Positions 19,284 to 27,861 of a DNA stretch of 44,368 nt are shown piece after piece. The DNA lies in contig WBZZ01000609.1 in assembly GCA_019918135.1 (NCBI GenBank), positions 92,501 to 136,868 of the forward strand, given 5' to 3'. The notes beneath the pieces are model-generated. The model did no database searches. It saw only the letters and a program-made list of their open reading frames with translations, and was not told where the DNA came from. Within the stretch, counting starts at the first letter, position 1. Every line of letters begins with the position of its first letter. The translations under genes and the position numbers were made by a program. Origin of the DNA: Paulinella micropora (lineage: Eukaryota > Cercozoa > Imbricatea > Euglyphida > Paulinellidae).

Positions 19284-22200
19284 ATGGCAGGTTCCTCCTT
19301 CAAGTCGCTCTTGGGATTGTCAGAATTGGCCGTTGATAGTCTAGATATACTTAACTTAGACCTTACTAATACTAATATCACAGGCTTAAACACAGACAGA
19401 GTGCCAGAAGATGAAAACCCTTTGAACCTCTACTATACCGATTTACGATTTGACACAAGATTATCTACCAAATCAACAACAGACATTAAAGAAGGAAGCC
19501 GTTTATACTACACAGAGCAACGAGTAATGGATAATGACGAAGTCAAAGCCTCAACTCAACACCGCTCTAATACTTCCAATCCGCACCAAACCAGTTTATA
19601 CAATTTGATAGACACAAACATATTTGCACAAGCAAGCGGACAATACTTAACTTACAACGATGTAGAAGGTAAATGGAAGAATACCGCCCTTGGTTCAATT
19701 GATACACTTTCAGATGTGGTTATAACAACACCAGTGGCGATGAATAGTTATCTAACATATAACTCAATAAACTGGGTCAATAAAACATTTCCGATAAATG
19801 TTGATGAAACAGGCAACATTAGTATGGGAATATAACAGGAGTTAATTTACTAAATGACAAAGGTGTTGATGAATGGATATTTGAGCATAATGATAATAAT
19901 AATAAGGTGACAGCATCCGGAAGTATAGACACACATAGCGATGTGACAATATCAGGCTTTCCAGCAGATAACCAACTGATTATGTATAGCACGGGGCAAT
20001 GGAGAAACACCACACCACCCTTTCTTAGATTAGACGGAACTGCTAGTATGACGGGAGGACTAAATATGAATGGTTATGCTATTTCGGGGGCTTCTACGTA
20101 TAATGGAATTAATCTCACAAATCTCGCAGTTGATGGTTCGGTGGTCAAACTAACAGGAGACCAAACCATAGGAGGAATAAAAACATTTAGCAGTGTAATA
20201 AATGCGAGTGCGGGTATTGATATGAAAAGCCAAAGCATAACAAATGTTAATCTTGTTGATGGTGTGGATGTTTCCGTTCTTGATACTTCGGTGGTTAAAC
20301 TAACAGGAGACCAAACCATAGCAGGGAATAAAAAATTTACATCAACTTTGGAAGTAAGTGGTTCGTCCAACCCTACTACTTTTGATGGTATTGGCATAGC
20401 CTTTGACACAAAAATAGGAATGATTGCAGCACAAAAAACAGCAACAGCGACTTGGTATCCGATACAAATAACGGGTTCGTATGTTGAGTTATATTCGGGT
20501 AATACTTTAATTATATCCGCAACTGGCACTACACTATCTTTGAATAACAACAAAATAACAAACTTAGCCACACCATCAGCAACAACGGACGGAGCAAACA
20601 AAAGTTATGTGGATACATTAGACGGGCAAAATGTGAAACTAACAGGAAACCAAACCATAGCAGGAATTAAGACATATAGCAGTGGTGTTGAAATAACGGG
20701 AAATTCAATCAATTCAACAACAAAGGGCACATTTATCGTTTTCAATTCTACCAGTAATATTGGGTCAATTGCTAGTTTGGATATGAAAACTGCAACATAT
20801 TACAACTTTGAAATTTCTGCGAAAAAAATAAGTTTTATTATTGATGGGACAATCGTCGGTTGGGTAAATGCTTCGGGGCTAGATTGTAATAGTAGCAAAA
20901 TAGCCAACCTTGGAACTCCGACATTAGCAACGGACGGAGCGACAAAAGGGTATGCGGATACATTGGACGGGCAAAATGTAAAACTAACAACAGACCAAAC
21001 CATAACAGGAAGTAAAACATTTAATGGGGCAAGCACTACGATAAAATATCTAACTTTAACGAACAATGCTGATTTTAATAATCAAACTATCACTAATGGA
21101 GGAAATATAACATATAATGGGGCGAGGATATTAAACCAAAATGGAGGAGATATATTCTTTTCACAGACATCAGGAGATTATCAGTATTTCTTATTTACTT
21201 GATGTAAAAGGGGCGGGACTTTATATTTCAAAACTTTTGGACAATAAAAGTGCTTCGTCTGACATTGTCCGTTTTAACAATGCTGGGGGTATGCGGTTTT
21301 ATGGAGCCTTAGATATGAACTCAAACAACATAACAAGTGCTGGAACAATAACTTCAACCGCAGGAATAACTACGACAACATTAACAACGAGCGACATAAT
21401 AACAACAGCATCAGGCAAACCAATAATTATAGGCAACTCAACAAAAGGAGTAGGTGCGACGGGAGGATTAGAATTATATGGAACGGCTTCAAATATCGGA
21501 GGAGCACACTTACAAGCAATAACAACGGCGGATGCTTATCCAACATTTCAACAACTAAACTGGGCACACGATAATGTCAATTTAAGTTTTGATGCTTATT
21601 TTGATGGCACGAACTGGAAATCAAGCCACAGCGGTTCAAACTTTCTAATTCAAAAAGGTGGCAAACTCGCTTTTTATTATAAATCAGGAATAACGGCAGG
21701 AAGCAATATATCTTTCACTGAGGCAATGAACATAAGCACAGCGGGATTATTAACTGCGAATGCGGGGATTACATACTCTGGTGTGCTAACTACCACAACT
21801 AATAATGGAGCGAAAATAGGAATTCAAGGACAAACAGACGGGACGAATGCGAGAGGAATATTTGTATGGGATACCAGTGATTCAGCATGGGGGATTTATA
21901 TGTCTCAGTCTGGAGCAAATAAAGCATTAAATGGAGGAACAGCACCAGCAGGAGGAGTAGGCGGAGGATTAACTTCTTATGCTATTAGATTTAGAGTGAA
22001 TAATTCTTCAACGAGTGGGTTCATATGGGAGAATGGTTCAAATACTGCTTTAATGTCTTTGAAAGCAAGCGATGGACAATTATGGGTATTGTCTAATCCA
22101 ATTCAATATTCAGACAGGAGAAAAAAAGAAGATATAAATGAATGCTTAGGCTTAGATTTTATTAATAAGTTAAATCCAGTCTGCTATCGTATGATTGATG

Positions 22201-22568
22201 ACAAAAAGAAATGTAGGACTGGTTTGATAGCACAGGAATTAGAAGAAATACTAACAGAAATGGATATGCTAGATTTTGGTGGTTTTATAAAAGAAACAAT
22301 TATGGTTCCGTGTCCAAAGCAAAGAAAAGAATACGAATTGAAAGGAGTGAGTGTTAATCCAGAAGATGTTAAATGTGTTGATAGTGGTGATGTCGGTTAT
22401 GGTATAGGTTATTCCGAGTTTATAGCCCCGTTAATTAAGGCCGTTAAACAATTATCAGAAAAGGTGAATAATTTAGAAAAAGAAAATAAACTTTTACTTA
22501 ATATACTACAAGACCAAGCAAATCAATTATCAGAAATCAGAGTGGCCGTTCTTGATAATGTCAAATAA
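19284..22568 (+). pseudogene. Fibre/adhesin with C-terminal S74 chaperone (two frameshifts)
   Basis: About 1,090 residues if read through two small indels, near 19832 and near 21190. The frames are 19284-19835, 19907-21202 and 21141-22568. The shaft has four repeats of the type KLTGDQTIxGxKTF (near 20150, 20300, 20640 and 20985) and two TDGAxKxYxDTLDGQ units, as in phage tail fibres. The C-terminus from about 22108 begins SDRRKKEDINE and continues with RTGLIAQELEEIL, the peptidase_S74 intramolecular chaperone, which trimerises fibres and cuts itself off. A coiled coil (residues near NNLEKENKLLL) ends the protein. It probably forms a trimeric host-attachment spike on the capsid. Three separate ORFs are a less likely reading. 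Confidence 0.85.
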
Positions 22569-22748
22569 TACAACTAGACTTCATAGACCACCACCTATTA
22601 TGGATATGGATGGCGAACTAACTCCAGAATCAAAGTCTCGTGTTCTTGAAGTAGAACTAAAGACTGAGGAAAAAAAATAGAGCACGAATTGGAAGAACTG
22701 GAATTGTTGTTGTATAAAAAACAGACCAACCGACAGCCGACTTATTAA
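22558..22748 (+). pseudogene. Small hydrophilic protein, one homopolymer frameshift
   Basis: It starts at ATG 22558, overlapping the fibre gene end by 11 bases, with MSNNTTRLHRPPPIMDMDGE. It hits TAG after an A8 run at 22670-22678. In the neighbouring frame the protein signal continues (IEHELEELELLLYKKQ) to TAA at 22746, so one missing A would give about 63 residues with a C-terminal helix. No function is recognised. Its tight packing between the fibre and the membrane protein suggests a co-transcribed virion or assembly factor. Confidence 0.55.
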
Positions 22749-22761
22749 ATACTTATTTCAA

Positions 22762-22908
22762 ATGGGTATCATTATTGCCATTATAGCCCTTTGTATCGTG
22801 AGGTTATCTGAAAAGAACTTACCTTGTGAGGTTGCCAACACTTATGTTGGTATTTTAACATTGCTTATCGGCATTTGCCTTCCATCACCTTCTTCAAGTA
22901 AGAAGTGA
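22762..22908 (+). CDS. Small membrane protein with two hydrophobic segments
   Basis: A 48-residue frame: MGIIIAIIALCIVRL forms one hydrophobic segment, a short charged loop with a Cys follows, then TYVGILTLLIGICL, ending in Ser/Lys. The architecture resembles small viral hairpin membrane proteins or holins. Function is unknown; it lies 13 bases after the preceding gene, in the same orientation. Confidence 0.55.
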   Translation: MGIIIAIIALCIVRLSEKNLPCEVANTYVGILTLLIGICLPSPSSSKK

Positions 22909-22956
22909 GCATTCATAGGTATGTGTCATATACCATTTATTATCGCCAGCACACAT

Positions 22957-23154
22957 TCAAGGCAAAGCCTCATCAAAACTAACACACCAATCACTCATAG
23001 GCTTATACACACATTTGAATTTAGTTTCTATTCCTTTTTGAATACACCACACACAACTCTCATTTTTTTTCTCACTGAACCGCGAGTAAAAGTCGCAGGC
23101 AGTCCGAGCAGAAATATTAATTAATAAAAAGTTTATTAGCACTAATATAATCAT
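22957..23154 (-). CDS. Possible Cys-rich protein with signal-like N-terminus
   Basis: A 65-codon minus-strand frame. It starts with MIILVLINFLLINISA, which looks like a signal or membrane anchor, followed by a Cys-rich part (CVWC, KCVYK, WCVSF). Its start codon overlaps the start codon of the plus-strand gene at 23153, an unusual arrangement. The composition looks real, but chance in AT-rich DNA cannot be excluded. Confidence 0.3.
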   Translation of the reverse strand: MIILVLINFLLINISARTACDFYSRFSEKKNESCVWCIQKGIETKFKCVYKPMSDWCVSFDEALP

Positions 23155-23521
23155 GGCTACTGAATATAAATATCAGCGGATTATTTTTCTGAGCAATGAT
23201 TTTGCTGGAGGAAGCAAAACATTTAATAAAAATATCCAAATGTCATTCACACCCACCAAAATGAATGTAAAATTTATCCACTATATGAACGACCAGACCG
23301 AAACCAAAACCAGAATTCTTTATATGGACAGAATTGGAATTATCGGCACATTCGCTGATAGTAATATAGCAAACATTTCAAACCTTAGTTATAATTTGGG
23401 TGTTGTCGGATGGACTGACGGACAATAATATACATTTAAAGTACTTGAAACTGACAGCGGAAATATTGACACAGGAAATTTAGCGGGGCGAATTGTTGTG
23501 TGTTTAGAATTTCTTGCTTAA
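23153..23521 (+). pseudogene. Small beta-rich protein with one in-frame TAA
   Basis: A 123-codon frame with a single internal TAA at 23426-23428, after GVVGWTDGQ. The frame then continues YTFKVLETDSGN through IVVCLEFLA to the real TAA at 23519. The flow across the stop is smooth, so the ancestral protein was about 122 residues. It is probably beta-rich. Its place just before the ATPase suggests a virion component, but I recognise no family. The stop is either a nonsense mutation or recoded. Confidence 0.65.
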
Positions 23522-23529
23522 TAATATAT

Positions 23530-24351
23530 ATGATGCTTAAGATAAACAATGTCAAGGTGAAGCCAGTAAAACAAGAGGGTGATGGAAACAAAAAAGCCAA
23601 GGGTTATAAATTATTCAATGAGCCGTATGCTAACATATTTTTGCTTGCCCGTAAGAAGAGCGGGAAAACGACAGCACTCTTTGAAATACTGAAAAGGACG
23701 ACGGACAGAAAAACCCGCATTGTCATTATTGCTTCAACGATACACAAGGATTACATTTATAAAGCAATGGTAAAGCACTTTAAGAACAGAGGCAACCCGA
23801 TGGCAATATATACCTTTCTTAAATCAGATGGTGTAAATGTCATTGATTATGAGTTAGACAAACTGAACAGACATGACGAGCAACACGAAGGAGAAGTAAA
23901 ACAAGACAAAGAAGAAATAGACAAGCCACAATTTCTTTACTTTGGAAAAGAAGAAAAAAAGAAACAGAGCGCCGCGGAGGCGAAAGAAAGGCCAAGTAAG
24001 TATATTTCTCCAGAGGTTGTTTTTGTTTTGGACGATTTAGGGAGTGGATTAAGAGACAAGTCCGTAAGTGATTTGGTAAAAAAGAACAGACACTATAAAT
24101 CAAAGGTGATTATGTCAAGCCAGTATTTAAACGACCTACGGCCAGAAGCCATTAAGCAGTTAGATTATCTATTAATCTTTCCGGGGCAATCTCAGGACAA
24201 AATGGAACTCGTGTATAAACACTTAGACTTATCTTTTGACTTTGATTACTTTCTTCAAAAGTATCACGAGGCTACAAAGGAGAGATTTAATTTTCTTTAT
24301 GTTTCAAGTGTTGATGAGTTAAGAAAAAATTTCTCACAAAGATTTAAATGA
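23530..24351 (+). CDS. A32-type (FtsK/HerA) genome-packaging ATPase
   Basis: Hydrolyses ATP to drive the viral genome into the capsid. With ATG 23530 it has 273 residues, normal for polintoviruses and virophages. Walker A is ARKKSGKTT (residues 40-48). Walker B is VVFVLDDLG (163-171). A SSQYLNDL segment near 196-203 suits the sensor region. A Lys/Glu-rich insertion (about 115-158) separates them. Upstream in-frame codons from 23500 lie inside the previous gene, so the later ATG is preferred. It opens the morphogenetic block that continues with protease, penton and capsid. Intact. Confidence 0.93.
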   Translation: MMLKINNVKVKPVKQEGDGNKKAKGYKLFNEPYANIFLLARKKSGKTTALFEILKRTTDRKTRIVIIASTIHKDYIYKAMVKHFKNRGNPMAIYTFLKSDGVNVIDYELDKLNRHDEQHEGEVKQDKEEIDKPQFLYFGKEEKKKQSAAEAKERPSKYISPEVVFVLDDLGSGLRDKSVSDLVKKNRHYKSKVIMSSQYLNDLRPEAIKQLDYLLIFPGQSQDKMELVYKHLDLSFDFDYFLQKYHEATKERFNFLYVSSVDELRKNFSQRFK

Positions 24352-24377
24352 TATTTTTAGAATTAATAAATATTTTT

Positions 24378-24413
24378 TCTTTTTTTTTTGCTGAAAGATT
24401 TTTTTAATCTTTC
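24378..24413 (+). promoter_or_regulatory. TTTTTTGCT motif plus 21 bp hairpin before the basic-protein gene
   Basis: A run of T ends in TTTTGCT and is followed by a perfect inverted repeat GAAAGATT-loop-AATCTTTC (24393-24413), then TATAGTATA and the start codon at 24423. The same composite lies upstream of the capsid gene, and an inverted copy lies directly after it. Confidence 0.65.
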
Positions 24414-24422
24414 TATAGTATA

Positions 24423-24719
24423 ATGGTAGTGAAGACAACTCGTGTTGAAGTCATTCCAACAATCGGCAAACGAACTATTAACTCAAGCACCAACATGGCT
24501 GGAGGTAAAAAGAAGACTGGACGGAAGAAGAAACAAGGAGGCAAGGGACAGGCTGGCGGTAAGATTAACTGGGTAAAGGTTGGAAGAACCGCAATGGCAG
24601 TGAATAAATTTCTTCGTGATAACAAGATTATTTCAAAGACTGCGAATGCTCTTGGTAATGTCGGGGTTCCATATGCGTCTCGTATAGGCTCTACCGCTGC
24701 AAAACTTGGGTATGGTTAA
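24423..24719 (+). CDS. Small basic core-like protein
   Basis: A 98-residue protein rich in Lys, Gly and Arg in the first half (GGKKKTGRKKKQGGKGQAGG), followed by an amphipathic region with AVNKFLRDNKIISK and a Gly/Ala end. It could condense packaged DNA, like adenovirus core peptides, or act on membranes through its helix. Both ideas rest on composition and on its place in the morphogenetic block, not on a recognised family. It has its own promoter-like motif and is intact. Confidence 0.7.
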   Translation: MVVKTTRVEVIPTIGKRTINSSTNMAGGKKKTGRKKKQGGKGQAGGKINWVKVGRTAMAVNKFLRDNKIISKTANALGNVGVPYASRIGSTAAKLGYG

Positions 24720-24778
24720 GCAGAGCGGGCGTGGCGCCTTGAAGTTTTGAAAAAATATCAATTGAAATTATTGGGAAA

Positions 24779-24797
24779 TTTTTTTTGCTGATATAAT
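24779..24797 (+). promoter_or_regulatory. TTTTTTGCT motif before the coiled-coil gene
   Basis: TTTTTTTTGCTGATATAAT is placed directly before ATG 24798. It has the same T-run, GCTGA and AT-rich spacer as the other copies, but no hairpin. Confidence 0.6.
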
Positions 24798-26124
24798 ATG
24801 TCGGCTAAGACTAAGCGAATAAAAAAGACAAAGGTAAGACCTCCGCGGGTTTATAGGAATAAGAGCGGGAAGCCGTATATTATCCAGAAGGGTAAAAAAT
24901 ATTATCTTAATTTCGGTAAAAAGACAAATGATATGAGCACACTTCAAATTGTTAAACTTTTTATGAAATACTTAAGCAGACAAAAATCAAAGCGAGCACC
25001 TAAGCGAAAAGAAGACTTAAGAAAAGTCCAGAGTTTGTCGGAGATTGAACAAAATACTAGAACCGCCATTAATGACCACTTAGACAAACTCAGAAAGGAG
25101 AAATACGAAAAGATTGATGAGATTGACCAAAAAGAGAAAAAAGCACGAGTTGATGCTGAAGAAGAAAAGAAGAGGCAAGAGCGTCGCGTAGACGCAGATA
25201 CTAAGGAAAGGCAGGATGAGTTAGCAAGGATACACCGCAATGAACTATCCGATATCAAGGAACGACAAGAACAAAAAGCCAGAGAACTAAGAAGGGAGCA
25301 AAAACTCATAGATTATGTAAAATATGAAGAAGATAGAAAAAATAGGATACAAGCATTACCACCGCCACCACAATATCAATATATTATGCCACCACAGCAG
25401 GGACAACCACAAGCACCGCCATTAGGAGCACCACCACAAGCACCGCCATTAGGAGCACCACCACAAGCACCGCCCTTACCTAATTTAGGAGATGAAACAC
25501 CATTGAAAACGAAAGAGCAATATGAGGAAGAAAAAAAGCAAAAGCAGAAAGATATTGAAACACTGAAATTAGCGGGATATACAGATAAATTCATTAAAAA
25601 GATGAGTCTCAAAGACTTACAAAAAGCCAGTCAAGATATTCAGATGGCTATAGCCACAGCAACGACTTTAGAAGAACAGAAAAAATTAGCAGAAGAATAT
25701 AAAGAAAAACTTGAAAAGGAAAAAAAAGAAAGCGGAAGAAAGTGGTAAGCATCTTGAAAATTTACAAATTAATCAATTTTTAATCTCTGCATTTTCAAAA
25801 ACTTATCACCCAAACATTACTATAAAAGAGTTAGCACAGGCTTTAAAAAAGAGACTAGATAGTGATGGACATAAAAAATTAAATTACAAAGACACTTCAA
25901 AGTGGATTATTGACATGATTAAAAGGTTTAATATTGATGTTGGAAATGAAAAGGAAAACGTAAAAAGAAAAGTAGCGGATTATGCTAGATATGAAGATTA
26001 TATGGGTATTAATGAGCAAAAAGGTAGTGGAGCGAAGACATTAGAAGAATTAATTGATAAGGTATTTTCAATAGAAAATAAAAAAATATTTAATCCGCAA
26101 AGATTGGAAACACACAATGAATAA
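24798..26124 (+). pseudogene. Long coiled-coil virion protein, one frameshift
   Basis: Frame 24798-25748 (316 residues) is continued in another phase to 26124. The change is at an A8 run near 25720; one A fewer joins them into roughly 440 residues. The N-terminus is basic (RVYRNKSGKPYIIQKGKKYY). A charged coiled coil spans about residues 85-190, then three QAPPLGAPP-type Pro repeats near 200-225, then another helical region. The C-terminal part (ITIKELAQALKKRLD) is helical. It is likely a structural or scaffold protein given its position between the core protein and the protease, but the family is not recognised. Confidence 0.7.
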
Positions 26125-26910
26125 AAAGGACTTTGTAAATACTCTAACGAACAAAATGACGATATACCCAAATGTTGATAAACAAGTTTCAAATGATTTG
26201 AATATTGACGAGGGAATGCCCCAACCGCTACCCCCGCCATTAGAGACACAACCACAGCAACCTGAGCCACAACCACAGCAACCAGAGCCAGAGGAGGGGA
26301 TTTCACCCCCTACCATACCCCCGAGCGTCGCGGAGACGCCACAACCACAGCAACCTGAGCCAGACAAAACACAGCCAGAGCCACCGCCAGACGAACAACA
26401 GGGTGAGGGGCGGGGACTAATGACTTATGAAATAGACAACATAATGAAAAAATATGGATGGTATCTCGGAGCGATAGCAAGTGATGAAATCTACAAGTTG
26501 AAGCCCGGAAGCAGAAAGCGATACGGATTTATTATGAATTTGGACAATCACAAACAAGCGGGGTCTCATTGGATTGCTATATGGGTAAGTCTGGATAAAG
26601 ACAGGAGTGTTGAAGTGTATGACCCTTTGGCTGAATATCGACCGACTGAAGACTTTCAACAACAAATGAAACGGCTAATTGACCGGAGTAATCCTGATAG
26701 TTATTTGTTAATGAAAGTTAATCAAGTTAAACAACAGAGTGATACGAGTGATACTTGCGGATGGCACTCAATGCGGTTTCTTTTAGAGCGAGCAAAAGGC
26801 GTAAGGTTTTATTCGCCAGTGGCTACACAGATTTGAAAGAAGACGAAGCAGAAAAATTAAAAGCACAGAATGGATATGGTGATGGTGAGGGATTTAATAC
26901 ATTCTTCTAA
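26117..26910 (+). pseudogene. Adenain-like cysteine protease, C-terminal frameshift
   Basis: Maturation protease that would cleave capsid proteins. Residues 35-95 are a Pro/Gln-rich disordered leader. The catalytic domain has H151 (GSHWIAIW), D169 (VEVYDPL), Q206 or Q207 and C214 (DTCGWHSMRFLLERAKG), the adenain/Ulp1 order His-Asp-Gln-Cys. The frame stops at 26836. A small shift near 26796-26806 opens another frame that gives a more natural C-terminus (FASGYTDLKEDEAEKL) to TAA 26908. The catalytic core is complete before the shift. Its start overlaps the previous gene by 8 bases in ATGA. Confidence 0.9.
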
Positions 26911-26932
26911 AAAATATTATTTGTTATATACA

Positions 26933-27745
26933 ATGGAATATAAAGGAGGTCGTGCGACGGGTATTTACTATATCAACAGCAAAAACCGAATAACGGGAAC
27001 AGACAGCGACTTTACACACGAAATCAATATGAAGGGGCTAGACAATCCCACACATTGTAAAATTCTTCATATTTATGTGCCGAAATCGTATTACTCTGTG
27101 GCTTCGCCATATAATACTTTTACATTATCCGAAGACGGGTATGAGGCTTTAATTACAATACCCGAGGGAAACTACACAATGAACAACTTAAAAAATAAAC
27201 TATCTGAGATATTGACGGCAGAAAGTCCAAATGACTATACTTATGTTGTATCAAGTAATAATACCAACATAGAACCAGAGGACGGCAAATTAACATTCAG
27301 TGTTTCAAACAATGGAGGTATTCAACCGCGGTTTATATTTGATGCTGATACACGTATTCATGAGGTAATGGGATTTGATAGAAATTCAACATATTTCTTT
27401 GCAAATGATTTCATTAAATCGCCAAATGTAATTATTTTAACTGGTGAAAAAACTCTGTATCTTCAATCTGATTTGGTGAATGAAGGTGATAATCATGTGC
27501 TACAAGAAATATACACAGCAAACGAAATTCCTTTCGGTTCTGTTATTTATGATGGAAGCGGGTCTGAGTATGGTAAAACATTGTCCGCTAATTCAAACAA
27601 TGTATTCAGGTTTTACTTGACAGACGAAAACGACCAAGCAATAAATCTTAATGGTTTGGGAATAGTTATGACATTATTGGTTTATCGTGAAACTAATTAT
27701 TTTAGTTTATTTAATTCATTTTTCAATTTGTTAAAGGCGAGATAA
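26933..27745 (+). CDS. Penton (minor capsid) protein
   Basis: Predicted single jelly-roll protein for the capsid vertices. From ATG 26933 it has 270 residues. The N-terminal YYINSKNRITGTDSDFTHEI resembles the opening strand motif (D/S-x-NR-x-xGTDS-F) of virophage and polintovirus minor capsid proteins. The rest is beta-rich. It directly precedes the major capsid gene, its usual neighbour. An in-frame upstream extension from 26870 overlaps the protease C-terminus and is disfavoured. Intact. Confidence 0.85.
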   Translation: MEYKGGRATGIYYINSKNRITGTDSDFTHEINMKGLDNPTHCKILHIYVPKSYYSVASPYNTFTLSEDGYEALITIPEGNYTMNNLKNKLSEILTAESPNDYTYVVSSNNTNIEPEDGKLTFSVSNNGGIQPRFIFDADTRIHEVMGFDRNSTYFFANDFIKSPNVIILTGEKTLYLQSDLVNEGDNHVLQEIYTANEIPFGSVIYDGSGSEYGKTLSANSNNVFRFYLTDENDQAINLNGLGIVMTLLVYRETNYFSLFNSFFNLLKAR

Positions 27746-27762
27746 TTAATTTTAGAATTATT

Positions 27763-27810
27763 TATTTTTTTATTTTTTATTTTTGCTGAAAGATTTTTAA
27801 AATCTTTCTA
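27763..27810 (+). promoter_or_regulatory. TTTTTGCT motif plus hairpin before the capsid gene
   Basis: T-rich sequence ends in TTTTTGCT, followed by the palindrome GAAAGATTT-TTA-AAATCTTTC (27788-27808) and TAATATATT. The start codon is 52 bases further on. It is nearly the same as the block at 24378-24413. Confidence 0.65.
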
Positions 27811-27861
27811 ATATATTTCGTGTATTAATCAACTTACACTACTTCAAAAACAAAACAAAAA

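Noticed and set aside
20074..21066. Minus-strand ORFs of 60-175 codons inside the fibre gene
   Set aside because: Shadows of the repetitive fibre coding sequence on the other strand.
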